Shown here piece by piece: positions 9,061 through 18,502 of a stretch of DNA of 64,000 nucleotides. This stretch comes from Sphaerisporangium siamense (lineage in GTDB: Bacteria; Actinomycetota; Actinomycetes; Streptosporangiales; Streptosporangiaceae): assembly GCF_014205275.1 (NCBI RefSeq), contig NZ_JACHND010000001.1, positions 5,208,001 to 5,272,000 of the forward strand. The letters run 5' to 3'. A model generated the notes under the pieces. It was not told where the DNA came from and made no database searches. It saw only the letters and a list, made by a program, of their open reading frames with translations. The position numbers and the translations under genes are program-made. Each line of letters opens with the position of its first letter. The stretch's first letter is position 1.

Positions 9061-10110
9061 ATGAGCCTGGAGAGAGATCTGGTGTCCCCCGACGCCGAGG
9101 GGGACGAGCGGGCGATCGAGTCCGCGCTGCGCCCCAAGCGGCTGGCCGAGTTCATCGGCCAGACCCGCGTGCGCGAGCAGCTCTCGCTGGTGCTCGAAAG
9201 CGCGCTGCGCCGCGACCGCCCGCCGGACCACGTCCTCATGAGCGGCTCGCCGGGCCTCGGCAAGACCACACTCGCCATGATCATCGCCGCGGAGCTGGGC
9301 ATGCCCCTGCGGCTGACCTCCGGCCCCGCCCTGGAGCGCGCGGGCGACCTCGCCGCCATCCTCTCCACGTTGTCGGAGGGGGAGGTGCTGTTCATCGACG
9401 AGATCCACCGCATGTCCCGGCCCGCCGAGGAGATGCTGTACCTCGCCATGGAGGACTTCCGCGTCGACATCGTGGTCGGCAAGGGCCCCGGCGCCACCGC
9501 CATCCCCTTGGAGATCGCGCCGTTCACCCTGGTCGGCGCCACCACCCGCGCGGGCCTGCTGCCCGCCCCCCTGCGCGACCGGTTCGGCTTCGTGGCCCAC
9601 ATGGACTTCTACGACGTCGAGGAGCTGGAGCAGGTCCTGCGCCGCTCGGCGGGCCTGCTCGCCCTGCGCCTGCCCGAGGAGGCGGCCCACGAGATCGCCC
9701 GCCGCTCGCGCGGCACGCCCCGCATCGCCAACCGCCTGCTGCGGCGGGTCCGCGACTTCGCCGAGGTCCGCACCGACGGCGTGATCACCCGCGACATCGC
9801 CTCGGCCGCGCTCAACCTGTACGAGGTCGACGCCGAGGGGCTCGACCGGCTCGACCGCGCCGTCCTCGGGGCGCTGCTGCGCAAGTTCGGCGGCGGCCCC
9901 GTCGGGCTGTCCACGCTGGCGGTCGCGGTGGGGGAGGAGCCCGAGACCGTCGAGGTCGTCGCCGAACCCTTCCTCGTGCGCCAGGGCCTGCTCGCCCGCA
10001 CGCCCCGGGGGCGGGTCGCCACCGCCGCGGCCTGGTCCCACCTGGGGCTCACCCCGCCGCCGGACGCGTTCGGGGCGCAGGCGGCGCCCACCCTCTTTGA
10101 GGATCCCTGA
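9061..10110 (+). CDS. ruvB: Holliday junction branch migration ATPase RuvB
   Basis: This is the hexameric AAA+ motor of the RuvAB branch-migration complex. The 349 residues carry Walker [11 protein letters not shown], Walker [10 protein letters not shown], sensor 1 VGATTRAG, the arginine finger region LRDRFGF, sensor 2 [13 protein letters not shown] and the C-terminal winged helix ending in [16 protein letters not shown]. The start motif ExDLVSP...[13 protein letters not shown] is typical. It is the third gene of the SOS-regulated operon, and a 359-bp gap separates it from yajC. Confidence 0.97.
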   Translation: MSLERDLVSPDAEGDERAIESALRPKRLAEFIGQTRVREQLSLVLESALRRDRPPDHVLMSGSPGLGKTTLAMIIAAELGMPLRLTSGPALERAGDLAAILSTLSEGEVLFIDEIHRMSRPAEEMLYLAMEDFRVDIVVGKGPGATAIPLEIAPFTLVGATTRAGLLPAPLRDRFGFVAHMDFYDVEELEQVLRRSAGLLALRLPEEAAHEIARRSRGTPRIANRLLRRVRDFAEVRTDGVITRDIASAALNLYEVDAEGLDRLDRAVLGALLRKFGGGPVGLSTLAVAVGEEPETVEVVAEPFLVRQGLLARTPRGRVATAAAWSHLGLTPPPDAFGAQAAPTLFEDP

Positions 10111-10469
10111 CGACGCCGCCCTCACCGGAGCTCCTGACAAGCGTCTTTACACGTGAGGGCGGCCGAAACGCCGCCGTGGCCCCAGGGATGGCCCCTTATC
10201 CGGCGTACACCCTTTTCCGTATGCCATGCCCCCAGAGACGGTCACGGCGGTACGGAAAGTTTCAAAAATGTCGTATCGGCTGGTCACAGATCGGTGACAA
10301 CGGGAACTTTCCTGCTCGCGGGAGCGTGGGTTCGTTGCCGGGCTTTGACAAGCTCGCCTAAACTCCGTGGCTTGGCTGGCTGTGTACGCTGACATGTTCA
10401 GCGTGGCCGTGCTCATCGCCTCAAGACCTCCGGCGCATGCCGGTCAGTTCGTAACCGGAAGGAAGCCCC
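10111..10469. other. Intergenic region between ruvB and yajC
   Basis: These 359 bp are noticeably more AT-rich in the middle than the flanking genes. They contain a small inverted pair GTCAC/GTGAC (10283-10297) and GAAAGTT (10256-10262) / AACTTTC (10305-10311) arms about 42 bp apart. A TTGACA hexamer at 10345-10350 has no well-spaced -10 partner. Short open frames here lack codon bias and ribosome binding sites. It most likely holds the promoter and leader of the yajC-secD-secF operon. I see no gene. Confidence 0.5.
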
Positions 10470-10862
10470 GTGCAGGGCCTTGGATCATTCGTGCCACTGA
10501 TCTTGCTGGTCGTGGTCTTCTACTTCCTGCTCATCCGCCCGCAGCGGAAGCGCCAGCAGGAACAGCTGCAGATGCAGAACAACCTGGCGCCGGGCACCAA
10601 GGTGATGACCACCACCGGCCTGTTCGGCACCGTAACCGCCATCGACGACGACGACGTCGTGATCGAGATAGCCCCGGGCATCGAGACCCGGTGGATCAAG
10701 GCCGCCATCGGCCGCGTGGTCACTCCGGTGGAAGAGCCGGGTGACAATGAAGTCGGTGACGCCGACGGCGTCCCGGAGGTCCGGGACACCGTAGCGGAAG
10801 AGAGGGTGCACGACGCCCCGGAGCGCCGGGGAGACGAGGGCTCGACTAGCGCGAAGTCCTGA
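10470..10862 (+). CDS. yajC: Preprotein translocase accessory subunit YajC
   Basis: The 130-residue protein has one N-terminal transmembrane helix (FVPLILLVVVFYFLLI) followed by the diagnostic RPQRKRQQE and GTKVMTTTGLFGTVTAIDDDDVVIEI, then an acidic disordered tail. YajC associates with SecDF and the SecYEG channel in the membrane. GTG 10470 follows GGAAGGAAG. secD follows after 40 bp, giving the standard yajC-secD-secF operon. Confidence 0.95.
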   Translation: MQGLGSFVPLILLVVVFYFLLIRPQRKRQQEQLQMQNNLAPGTKVMTTTGLFGTVTAIDDDDVVIEIAPGIETRWIKAAIGRVVTPVEEPGDNEVGDADGVPEVRDTVAEERVHDAPERRGDEGSTSAKS

Positions 10863-10902
10863 GTAGGCTCAGCAAACCCCTTGACGAAAGAACTGACCAC
10901 CA

Positions 10903-12687
10903 GTGGCCCCATCGACCAGTAGCCAGAGCAAGCCGGGGCGAGTGCTCCTGGCGCTCCTGGCGCTCATCCTCGCCATGGGCGGGGTGATGCTCCTGCAGAA
11001 GTCGTTCGTGCCGAAGTTCGGGCTCGACCTCGCCGGCGGCACCACGGTGACGCTGTCCCCGGTCACCCAGAGCGGCGCGACCCCTTCCCAGGAGAGCCTC
11101 GACCTGGCCGTCAACATCATCCGTGAACGGGTGAACGGCAGCGGCATCTCCGACGCAGAGGTCGCCAAGGCGGGCGACAACATCGTCATCTCCGTCCCAG
11201 GCGCGGGCCAGGAGGAGGTCGTCAAGCTGGTCGGCACCACGGCCGAGCTGCGCTTCCGTCAAGTCCTCGCGGTCGCGGCGGCGAACGCCACGCCGGGCGC
11301 GCTGCCGACCGCGCCGGCCACCCCCGCCCCCTCGGGCAGCGGGTCGCCGAAGCCGAGCTCCCCGGCCGAGCCGTCGTCCACGGCCAAGCCGGCCCCGAGC
11401 GGCACCCCGGCCGGCCGGGCCCTGTCCTCGGCCCTGACGAACCCCACCCCGGCGCCCTCCGCGTCGGCGACCGGGCAGGGTGACAAGAAGGACGACAACA
11501 AGGGCTCCGGCAAGGACGAGGGCAAGGCGACGCCCGCGCCCAGCGGGTCGGCGGCGCCGTCGGCGCCCCCCACTGAGGATCCCTTCGCCGGCGTCGACCT
11601 GACCGGGGTCGACCCCGCGGTGGCCGAGCAGTTCAAGAAGCTCGACTGCACCAAGAAGGACCGCGGGCAGGGCGTCCAGGACGACGCCGACAAGCAGCTC
11701 GTGGCCTGTAGCGACGACGGCGTGGCCAAGTACATCCTGGACAAGGCCGCCGTCAAGGGCACCGAGGTCGCGGGCGCCAGCTCGGGGGTCGACTCCACCA
11801 CCGGCGAGTGGATCGTCCAGGTCACCTTCAAGAGCGCGGGCGCCGGCCAGTTCGCCAAGATCACCGGCCAGATCACCAGCGCCCCGCAGCCGCGCAACCA
11901 GCTCGCGATGGTGCTGGACGGCGTCGTCATCTCCGCCCCGGTCATCGAGGAGCCGATCCCCGGCGGCCAGGCGCGCATCTCCGGCAGCTTCACCCAGAAG
12001 ACCGCCGACGACCTGGCCAACCAGCTCAAGTACGGCGCCCTGCCGCTGAAGTTCGTGCAGAGCTCCATCGAGGAGGTCTCCTCCACGCTCGGCGCCGACC
12101 AGCTGCGCGGCGGCCTGCTCGCGGGCGCCATCGGCCTCATCCTGGTCGTGCTGTACTCCCTGCTGTACTACCGGGGCCTCGGCCTGGTCGCGGTGGCCAG
12201 CCTCGCGGTGGCGACGATCCTGACCTACCAGGCGGTGGTCCTGCTCGGCCACAACGCCAACTTCCGGCTGTCGCTGCCGCACATCATCGGCCTGATCGTC
12301 TCGATCGGTATCACCGCCGACTCCTTCATCGTCTACTTCGAGCGAATGCGCGACGAGATGAAGGAGGGCAGGCGCTCGCTGCGGGTGGCCGTCGAGGTCG
12401 CCTGGGTGCGCGCCCGGCGCACGATCCTGATCGCCGACGCGGTCATGTTCATCGCCGCCGTGGTGCTCTACTTCCTGGCGGTCGGCGGCGTCGCGGGCTT
12501 CGCCTTCGCGATGGGCCTCACCACCCTCATCGACATCGCCGTCGTGTTCCTCTTCACCAAGCCGTTCGTCGCGCTGCTGGCCAGGCTGTCCTTCTTCGCC
12601 AAGGGCCACAAGCTGTCGGGTCTGGACGCCGAGCGCATGGGCCGCGACACGCCCGTCGCCCGCACGACCGTTTCGCAGGAGGGCTGA
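10903..12687 (+). CDS. secD: Protein translocase subunit SecD, with long low-complexity insert
   Basis: SecD, with SecF, uses the proton motive force to pull proteins through SecYEG. The 594 residues show TM1 (VLLALLALILAMGGVMLL), the FGLDLAGGTTVTL motif, the P1 periplasmic head and a C-terminal block of five TM helices with the SecD/SecF signature (LVVLYSLLYYRGLGLVA; VSIGITADSFIVYFERMRDEM). Residues about 124-224 are an insertion rich in Ala, Pro, Ser, Thr, Gly and Lys, placed in the external region between the two halves of P1. Such linkers are common in high-GC actinobacterial SecD, but this one is long. It overlaps secF by 1 bp (TGATG). Confidence 0.96.
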   Translation: MAPSTSSQSKPGRVLLALLALILAMGGVMLLQKSFVPKFGLDLAGGTTVTLSPVTQSGATPSQESLDLAVNIIRERVNGSGISDAEVAKAGDNIVISVPGAGQEEVVKLVGTTAELRFRQVLAVAAANATPGALPTAPATPAPSGSGSPKPSSPAEPSSTAKPAPSGTPAGRALSSALTNPTPAPSASATGQGDKKDDNKGSGKDEGKATPAPSGSAAPSAPPTEDPFAGVDLTGVDPAVAEQFKKLDCTKKDRGQGVQDDADKQLVACSDDGVAKYILDKAAVKGTEVAGASSGVDSTTGEWIVQVTFKSAGAGQFAKITGQITSAPQPRNQLAMVLDGVVISAPVIEEPIPGGQARISGSFTQKTADDLANQLKYGALPLKFVQSSIEEVSSTLGADQLRGGLLAGAIGLILVVLYSLLYYRGLGLVAVASLAVATILTYQAVVLLGHNANFRLSLPHIIGLIVSIGITADSFIVYFERMRDEMKEGRRSLRVAVEVAWVRARRTILIADAVMFIAAVVLYFLAVGGVAGFAFAMGLTTLIDIAVVFLFTKPFVALLARLSFFAKGHKLSGLDAERMGRDTPVARTTVSQEG

Positions 12688-13769
12688 TGTCGCGCATCGG
12701 TGTGATCGGCCGCCGGCTGTACCGCGGCGAGGTCGACATCGACTTCGTCGGGCGCTACAAGCTGTGGTCCGCGGTGTCCGGCCTGCTGCTGGTGATCTCC
12801 ATCCTCGGCCTGATCGTCCAGGGGCTCAACCTCGGCGTCGAGTTCAAGGGCGGCTCGGTCTTCAGCTTCGACAAGCCGCGCGCCTCCACCATCGAGACCG
12901 TGCGCTCCACGGTCGAGGGGGCCGGAGCCCACCAGGTCTCCGTGCAGGAGGCGGGCAACCGCTGGCGCGTGACCACGCAGAGCCTCTCGGCACCCCAGGT
13001 CACCACCGTCCAGGACGCCATCTCCAAAGAGTTCGGCATCGCCGGCAATCAGGTGAACAAGCAGATCATCGGCCCCACGTGGGGCGGCGAGGTGCTCAGG
13101 AAGGCCGTCATCGGCCTGATCGTCTTCATGATCGCGATCATCCTGTACCTGACGATGGCCTTCGAGTGGAAGATGGCGCTGGCCGCGGTGGTCGCGCTGT
13201 TGCACGACCTCGTCATCACCGCCGGCATCTACGCCTGGTCGGGCTTCGAGGTCACCCCGGCGACCATGCTGGGCTTCCTGACGATCCTCGGTTATTCGCT
13301 GTACGACGCGGTCGTGGTGTTCGACATGATCAAGGAGGTCACGGCCAAGCTCGGCACGACCTCCAAGATGACCTACACCCAGGCGGCGAACAACGCGCTG
13401 AACCACACGCTGATCCGCTCGCTGAACACCAGCCTGGTGGCGATCCTCCCCGTGGCCGCCATCCTGTTCATCGGCACCACGCTGTTCGGCGCGGGCACCC
13501 TGAAGGACCTGTCGCTGGCCCTGTTCGTCGGCATGATCGTCGGCACGTACTCCTCGCTGTGCGTGGCGACGCCGCTGCTGGTCAACCTCAAGGAGCGCGA
13601 GCCGAAGTACATGGCGATCGCCAAGCGGCTCGCCTCCAACAAGGGCGGCTCGGCGCAGGACGCCCCGCCGGCGGGCAAGGGCAAGGAACCCGCCGCGGCG
13701 GCCACCTCCACCGGCCCGGCGGCCTCGCCGAACGGCGCGGTGTCCACGCAGAAGCGCAAGAAACGCTAG
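12687..13769 (+). CDS. secF: Protein translocase subunit SecF
   Basis: The 360-residue partner of SecD begins MSRIGVIGRRLYRGEVDIDFVGRY. It has TM1 followed by LNLGVEFKGGSVFSF (the SecF FxGG motif), a short periplasmic domain and five further TM helices including GYSLYDAVVVFDMIKE and TRSLNTS-like segments (LIRSLNTSLVAILP). The C-terminal tail is basic and Ala/Pro-rich, ending KKR. The start ATG 12687 shares its A with the secD stop. Confidence 0.96.
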   Translation: MSRIGVIGRRLYRGEVDIDFVGRYKLWSAVSGLLLVISILGLIVQGLNLGVEFKGGSVFSFDKPRASTIETVRSTVEGAGAHQVSVQEAGNRWRVTTQSLSAPQVTTVQDAISKEFGIAGNQVNKQIIGPTWGGEVLRKAVIGLIVFMIAIILYLTMAFEWKMALAAVVALLHDLVITAGIYAWSGFEVTPATMLGFLTILGYSLYDAVVVFDMIKEVTAKLGTTSKMTYTQAANNALNHTLIRSLNTSLVAILPVAAILFIGTTLFGAGTLKDLSLALFVGMIVGTYSSLCVATPLLVNLKEREPKYMAIAKRLASNKGGSAQDAPPAGKGKEPAAAATSTGPAASPNGAVSTQKRKKR

Positions 13770-13788
13770 AGAGGGCTCCTCTCTCGTG

Positions 13789-13824
13789 GCGCCCCCGTGA
13801 TGCCCGCCGGCGTCGCGGGGGCGC
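13789..13824. terminator. Putative stem-loop behind secF
   Basis: GCGCCCCCG (13789-13797) and CGGGGGCGC (13816-13824) form a 9-bp perfect stem with an 18-nt loop between secF and apt. The following CTTCGCT is only weakly U-rich, so it may be a terminator or an mRNA-stabilising stem. Confidence 0.4.
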
Positions 13825-13862
13825 TTCGCTGCCCTCAGGCCCGCCCCTCAGGAAGGACTCCG

Positions 13863-14381
13863 ATGAGCGACCTCGCAGAAACGATCCTCGGCCGGATCCG
13901 CGACGTCCCCGACTATCCCAAGCCCGGCGTGGTGTTCAAGGACATCACCCCGCTGCTCGGCGACCACGGCGCGTTCGCCGCCGTCGTGGACGCCCTGGCC
14001 GACGGGCTGGACGTCGACAAGGTCGTCGGGATCGAGGCCCGCGGCTTCATCCTGGCCGCCCCGGTGGCGTACACGGCGGGCGCGGGGTTCGTGCCCATCC
14101 GTAAAAAGGGGAAACTGCCTGCCGCGGCCCACGAGGCGTCCTACGATCTGGAGTACGGCTCCGCCGTCATCGAGGTCCACCGCGACGCCTTCGCCCCTGG
14201 CGACCGCGTGCTGATCGTCGACGACGTGCTCGCCACGGGGGGCACCGCCCGTGCCGCCGTGGAGCTGGTCGGCCGGGCCGGTGCCGAGGTCGTGGCCGTG
14301 TCGGTGCTGATGGAACTCGCCTTCCTCAAGGGCCGTGAGCGTCTGAGCGGCGTCGACGTGCGCACCTTGGTGGTCGTCTGA
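13863..14381 (+). CDS. apt: Adenine phosphoribosyltransferase
   Basis: Apt converts adenine plus PRPP to AMP in purine salvage. From ATG 13863 (AAGGA upstream; an earlier in-frame start at 13797 has no support) it is 172 residues, the normal size. Key motifs are YPKPGVVFKDITPLL, EARGFILAAPVAY, VPIRKKGKLP, and the PRPP-binding loop VLIVDDVLATGGTARA. Its position between secF and relA is conserved in actinobacteria. AMP made here feeds the same nucleotide pool used by the neighbouring Rel. Confidence 0.96.
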   Translation: MSDLAETILGRIRDVPDYPKPGVVFKDITPLLGDHGAFAAVVDALADGLDVDKVVGIEARGFILAAPVAYTAGAGFVPIRKKGKLPAAAHEASYDLEYGSAVIEVHRDAFAPGDRVLIVDDVLATGGTARAAVELVGRAGAEVVAVSVLMELAFLKGRERLSGVDVRTLVVV

Positions 14382-14453
14382 TCCACGGGCCGGGAGGAGG
14401 GCGTCTCCAGCGTGGATACACTGGAGAATCTGGACTCGACGTGAGGAGTCTGA

Positions 14454-16805
14454 GTGCCCCGTGATGTGGCCTTGCCCGAGGTGACCGACACCCCAGCGCC
14501 GGTTTCCGCGCCCGCGGACGAGACGGGTCCAGCCACGCCCGCGGGCACGGAGGACAGACCGGCGCCTGTCGTACGACGCAGGCTGTCCCGGTTCGGGGGG
14601 CAATGGGGTGGAGCAATGAATCCGGTTCTGGAACCGCTGTTCAAGACGGTCCGGGCCACTCATCCCAAGGCCGACCTCCGTCTGATCGAGCGCGCCTACG
14701 ACGTCGCCGCCTACCACCACCGTGATCAGAAACGGAAGAGCGGCGACCCGTACATCACCCACCCGCTGGCCGTCGCCACCATCCTCGCCGAGCTCGGCAC
14801 CGACGACGAGACCCTGTGCGCGGCCCTGCTCCACGACACCGTCGAGGACACCGCCTACGGCCTGGACGAGCTGCGCGGCGACTTCGGCGAGAACATCGCG
14901 CTGCTCGTCGACGGCGTCACCAAGCTGGACAAGGTCAAGTTCGGCGACGCCGCGCAGGCCGAGACCGTGCGCAAGATGGTCGTCGCCATGTCCCGCGACA
15001 TCCGGGTGCTGGTGATCAAGCTCGCCGACCGGCTCCACAACATGCGCACGCTGCGCTACCTGCCGCGTCACAAACAGGAGCAGAAGGCCCGCGAAACGCT
15101 GGAGATCTTCGCGCCGCTGGCCCACCGGCTCGGCATGAACACCATCAAGTGGGAGCTTGAGGATCTGGCGTTCGGCATGTTGTACCCCAAGCGGTACGAC
15201 GAGATCGCCCGTATGGTCTCCGAGCGCGCCCCCCGGCGCGACCTGTTCCTCCAGGAGGTCATCGAGAAGGTCGCCGGCGACCTGCGCGAGGCCAAGATCC
15301 GCGCGACCGTCAAGGGCAGGCCCAAGCACTACTACTCGATCTACCAGAAGATGATCGCGCGCGAGGTGGCGTTCGACGACATCTACGACCTGGTGGGCAT
15401 CCGCGTCCTGGTCGACACCGTCCGCGACTGTTACGCCGCGCTAGGAACGATCCACGCACGGTGGAACCCGGTGCCCGGCCGGTTCAAGGACTACATCGCG
15501 ATGCCCAAGTTCAACATGTACCAGTCGTTGCACACGACGGTGATCGGGCCCGAGGGCAAGCCCGTGGAGCTGCAGATCCGCACCCGCGCGATGCACCACC
15601 GCGCCGAGTACGGCGTCGCGGCCCACTGGAAGTACAAGGAGGAGATGGCGGCCTCCGGCCCGGCGGGGGCCCGCATGAAGTCGGCCGGCGACATGGCCTG
15701 GCTGCGCCAGCTCCTCGACTGGCAGAAGGAGACCAGCGATCCGGGCGAGTTCCTGGAGTCGCTCAGGTTCGACCTGTCGGTGTCGGAGGTCTTCGTCTTC
15801 ACCCCGCGCGGCCAGGTGATCGCGCTGCCCGAGGGCGCCACCCCCGTCGACTTCGCCTACGCCGTCCACACCGAGGTCGGCCACCGATGCATCGGCGCCC
15901 GGGTGAACGGCCGCCTGGTCCCGCTGGAGAGCCGGCTGAGCAACGGCGACACCGTCGAGATCTTCACCTCCAAGTCCCCGGACGCCGGTCCCTCGCGCGA
16001 CTGGCTGAAGTTCGTCAAGAGCGGCAGGGCGCGCAACAAGATTCGCCAGTGGTTCTCCAAGGAGCGCCGCGAGACCGCGATCGAGGCGGGCAAGGAGGCC
16101 ATCGGCAGGGCCATGCGCAAGCAGGGCCTTCCCTTGCAGCGTCTGATGTCCGGAGAGAGCCTCCTGGCGCTCGCCAGGGACCTCCGGTACCCGGACGTCT
16201 CGGCCCTGTACGCGGCGGTCGGAGAGGGCCACACGGCCGCGCAGGCGGTGGTCCAGAAGCTCGTGCAGTCCCTGGGCGGCGTCGACGGCGCCGAGGAGGA
16301 CATCGCCGAGGCCGCCGTCCCCACCAAGCTGCGCGGCCGCCCGCCCCGCAGCGGCACCAACGCGGGCGTGATCGTCGCGGGCGACTCCGACGTCTGGGTG
16401 CGCCTGTCCCGCTGCTGCACCCCCGTCCCCGGCGACGACATCGTCGGCTTCGTCACGCGCGGCCACGGCGTCTCGGTGCACCGCACCAACTGCCCCAACG
16501 TCGAGCAGCTCAGGGCCGAGCCCGACCGCCTGGTCGAGGTCAGCTGGTCGCCCACCGACGACTCGGTGTTCCTGGTGGCCATCCAGGTCGAGGCGCTGGA
16601 CCGCCCCCGCCTGCTCTCCGACGTCACCCGCACGCTCTCCGACCAGCACGTCAACATCCTGTCGGCCTCGGTCACCACCTCCCGCGACCGCACGGCCGTC
16701 AGCAAGTTCACCTTCGAGATGGGCGACCCCAAGCACCTGGGCCACGTCCTGAAGGCCGTACGCAACATCCAGGGCGTCTACGACGTCTACCGCGTGACCA
16801 ACTGA
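14454..16805 (+). CDS. relA: Bifunctional (p)ppGpp synthetase/hydrolase Rel
   Basis: The 783-residue enzyme makes (p)ppGpp from ATP and GTP/GDP on starved ribosomes and degrades it otherwise. Both catalytic halves look intact. The HD hydrolase has YITHPLAVA, the HD pair in LLHDTVEDT and [12 protein letters not shown]. The synthetase has [36 protein letters not shown] and VELQIRT. Then follow the TGS domain ([24 protein letters not shown]), a zinc-finger-like region with [15 protein letters not shown] and HRTNCPN, and a C-terminal ACT domain. GTG 14454 has GAGGAG at 14443-14448. An Ala/Pro-rich N-terminal extension of about 50 residues precedes the conserved core. Confidence 0.96.
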   Translation: MPRDVALPEVTDTPAPVSAPADETGPATPAGTEDRPAPVVRRRLSRFGGQWGGAMNPVLEPLFKTVRATHPKADLRLIERAYDVAAYHHRDQKRKSGDPYITHPLAVATILAELGTDDETLCAALLHDTVEDTAYGLDELRGDFGENIALLVDGVTKLDKVKFGDAAQAETVRKMVVAMSRDIRVLVIKLADRLHNMRTLRYLPRHKQEQKARETLEIFAPLAHRLGMNTIKWELEDLAFGMLYPKRYDEIARMVSERAPRRDLFLQEVIEKVAGDLREAKIRATVKGRPKHYYSIYQKMIAREVAFDDIYDLVGIRVLVDTVRDCYAALGTIHARWNPVPGRFKDYIAMPKFNMYQSLHTTVIGPEGKPVELQIRTRAMHHRAEYGVAAHWKYKEEMAASGPAGARMKSAGDMAWLRQLLDWQKETSDPGEFLESLRFDLSVSEVFVFTPRGQVIALPEGATPVDFAYAVHTEVGHRCIGARVNGRLVPLESRLSNGDTVEIFTSKSPDAGPSRDWLKFVKSGRARNKIRQWFSKERRETAIEAGKEAIGRAMRKQGLPLQRLMSGESLLALARDLRYPDVSALYAAVGEGHTAAQAVVQKLVQSLGGVDGAEEDIAEAAVPTKLRGRPPRSGTNAGVIVAGDSDVWVRLSRCCTPVPGDDIVGFVTRGHGVSVHRTNCPNVEQLRAEPDRLVEVSWSPTDDSVFLVAIQVEALDRPRLLSDVTRTLSDQHVNILSASVTTSRDRTAVSKFTFEMGDPKHLGHVLKAVRNIQGVYDVYRVTN

Positions 16806-16882
16806 CCCCCCGCCCCCTAGGCCGGCTGTCTCCCGCACAGCCACACCCAGAGGCTTCTTGAAGCCCTTCCGAGGGCCGGAAG

Positions 16883-16917
16883 AGAGCACCGAGTCGTGAG
16901 GGCGCGCTCGGTGCCCT
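16883..16917. repeat. Partial additional hairpin related to the dispersed repeat
   Basis: GCACCGAG (16886-16893) and CTCGGTGC (16907-16914) form a perfect 8-bp stem around GTGAGGGCGCG, the same core word found in repeat copies A and B. It lies about 95 bp from copy B in the relA-DUF349 gap and looks like a degenerate half copy. Confidence 0.55.
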
Positions 16918-17012
16918 GAGGCGAGGGGTGGGGACGAAGCTCTCCGAATGAGGACCAGAGTCGATTCAATGATCCTCTTGAGCCAGGCTTCTAGGCAGTG
17001 CCACGGCCCCCC

Positions 17013-17150
17013 CGTGAGGGCGCGCCGGTGCTCTGGAGGAGGAGGGAGGAAGGGGGCGAGGAACGAGCCCCCTTCCGACCGACGACGGAAGAGCACCGGC
17101 TCAAAGGCGCCCTCACGCCGCGCCGCCGGAGGCGGCGCCATAAGCACAGC
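17013..17150. repeat. Dispersed nested inverted-repeat element, copy B
   Basis: The left arm 17013-17034 is identical to the 22-bp left arm of copy A. The inner hairpin is GGAAGGGGGC (17048-17057) with GCCCCCTTCC (17067-17076). The outer right arm (17089-17116) has a short insertion of about six bases and is imperfect. One 14-bp unit (17137-17150, the complement of GCTGTGCTTATGGC) replaces the three units of copy A. The inner stem sequence differs between copies while pairing is kept, so the structure is conserved beyond sequence. Orientation is inverted relative to copy A. It fills most of the 406-bp gap between convergent relA and the DUF349 gene. Confidence 0.8.
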
Positions 17151-17211
17151 ACATCCCGGCCGGTCAGGTCGGCCGGGACGTCCCGTGGTGCCGGGTGAGA
17201 GGCGGGACGTG

Positions 17212-18444
17212 TCAGGAGGAGAATTCGGCGAGCGTGCGCTCGGCCTCTTCCAGCCAGGAGCGCCGGGCGGCGATGGCCTCCTCGGCCTCCTTGACGTCCT
17301 TGTCCTTGCCCGCGGTCCTGGCCTTGCCGAGGCGGCTCTCAAGCTGCTCGATGGAGCGGCGCAGCTGGTCCACGGTGTTCTGGGCGCGGGCGCGCGCCTC
17401 GGGGTTGGACCGCTTCCACTCGGCCTCCTCGGCCTTGCGGACGGCCTCGTCGATGCGGCGCAGCCCGCCTTCGAGCCGGTCCCTCAGTTCCCGCGGCACC
17501 GGCCCGACGGCCTCCCAGCGCTCCAGGACGCCCCGCAGGGCGGCGCGGGCGGCGCGGGCGTCGGTGACCGGCAGGATGCGCTCGGCCTCGGTGAGGATGC
17601 GCTCCTTGGCCTCGGCGTTCTCCCGCAGGGATGCGTCGCGCTCGGCGAACACCTCCGAGCGCGCGTGGAAGAACTGGTCCTGGGCGGCCTTGAACCGGCC
17701 CCACAACTCGTCCTCCGCCTCGCGTGAGGCGCGTCCGGCGGCCTTCCAGCGGCGCATCAGGTCGCGGTAGGCCGAGGCCGTCTCTCCCCAGTCGGTGGAG
17801 GTGGCGAGTTCCTCGGCTTCGGCGACGATGCGCTCCTTGGTGCTGCGCACGGACTCGCGTTGTTCGTCCAGGCCGGCGAAGTAGGACTTGCGCCGCTTGG
17901 CGAAGGCCGTCCTGGCCGCCGACAGACGCTTCCACAGGGCCGCCTCGGTGACCCGGTCGATGCGCTCGGCCGCCTTCCATTCGTCGACGAGCTGGCGCAG
18001 GCGTTCGCCACCGGACTTCCAGTGGGTGGTGTCCTCGGCGATGCGCTCGGCCTCGGCGACGATGCGTTCCTTGACCTCGCGGGACTGGGCCCGCGCCTGG
18101 TCCCGGGCGGCTCGTACCTCTTCGCGGCGCTTGCCGACCAGGTCGGTCAGCGCCTCCAGGCGCGAGGAGAGCGCCGCGAGGTCGCCGACGGCGTGGGCCT
18201 CGGCGATGGAGTCGCGCAGCTTGACGATCGTGGCCTCGGCTTGCGCCGGGGGCAGGTCGGTGCCGCGCACGCGCTGTTCCAGCAGCTCCACCTGGGTCGC
18301 CAGCTCGTCGTACTTGCGATGGAAGTAGGCCAGCGCCTCTTCGGGCTCACCGGCCTGCCAGGACCCGACGGCCCGTTCTCCCTCAGCCGTACGAACGTAG
18401 ACGGTGCCGTCGTCGTCTACCCGGCCCCACGGGTCGGTGCTCAC
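17212..18444 (-). CDS. DUF349 coiled-coil protein
   Basis: The 410-residue cytosolic protein is almost entirely helical and charged, with repeated DUF349 units recognisable by a KERIVAEAE start and a W-K/R-A-G/A-x-R-x-x-E-x-x-L-W-x-R-F/L core (about residues 120-330, at least four units). The N-terminus (STDPWGRVDDDGTVYVRTAEGER) is the usual actinobacterial form. GTG 18444 follows GGAGG with 5-bp spacing, whereas the GTG at 18459 would place that site inside the gene. DUF349 proteins are of unknown function; location next to relA is conserved. It converges on relA across the repeat-filled gap. Confidence 0.88.
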   Translation of the reverse strand: MSTDPWGRVDDDGTVYVRTAEGERAVGSWQAGEPEEALAYFHRKYDELATQVELLEQRVRGTDLPPAQAEATIVKLRDSIAEAHAVGDLAALSSRLEALTDLVGKRREEVRAARDQARAQSREVKERIVAEAERIAEDTTHWKSGGERLRQLVDEWKAAERIDRVTEAALWKRLSAARTAFAKRRKSYFAGLDEQRESVRSTKERIVAEAEELATSTDWGETASAYRDLMRRWKAAGRASREAEDELWGRFKAAQDQFFHARSEVFAERDASLRENAEAKERILTEAERILPVTDARAARAALRGVLERWEAVGPVPRELRDRLEGGLRRIDEAVRKAEEAEWKRSNPEARARAQNTVDQLRRSIEQLESRLGKARTAGKDKDVKEAEEAIAARRSWLEEAERTLAEFSS

Positions 18445-18502
18445 CGTGTCCTCCCGCACTCGAATCAGCCTCCAGGAGGCTATGCGTCCTTGTTGTATTA
18501 CG

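Noticed and set aside
10299-10350. Possible sigma-E (GGAAC...GTT) or TTGACA promoter upstream of yajC
   Set aside because: Spacing between the candidate -35 and -10 elements is wrong in both cases.
10153-10392. A 79-codon frame in the ruvB-yajC gap
   Set aside because: There is no ribosome binding site, no codon bias and no recognisable protein sequence.
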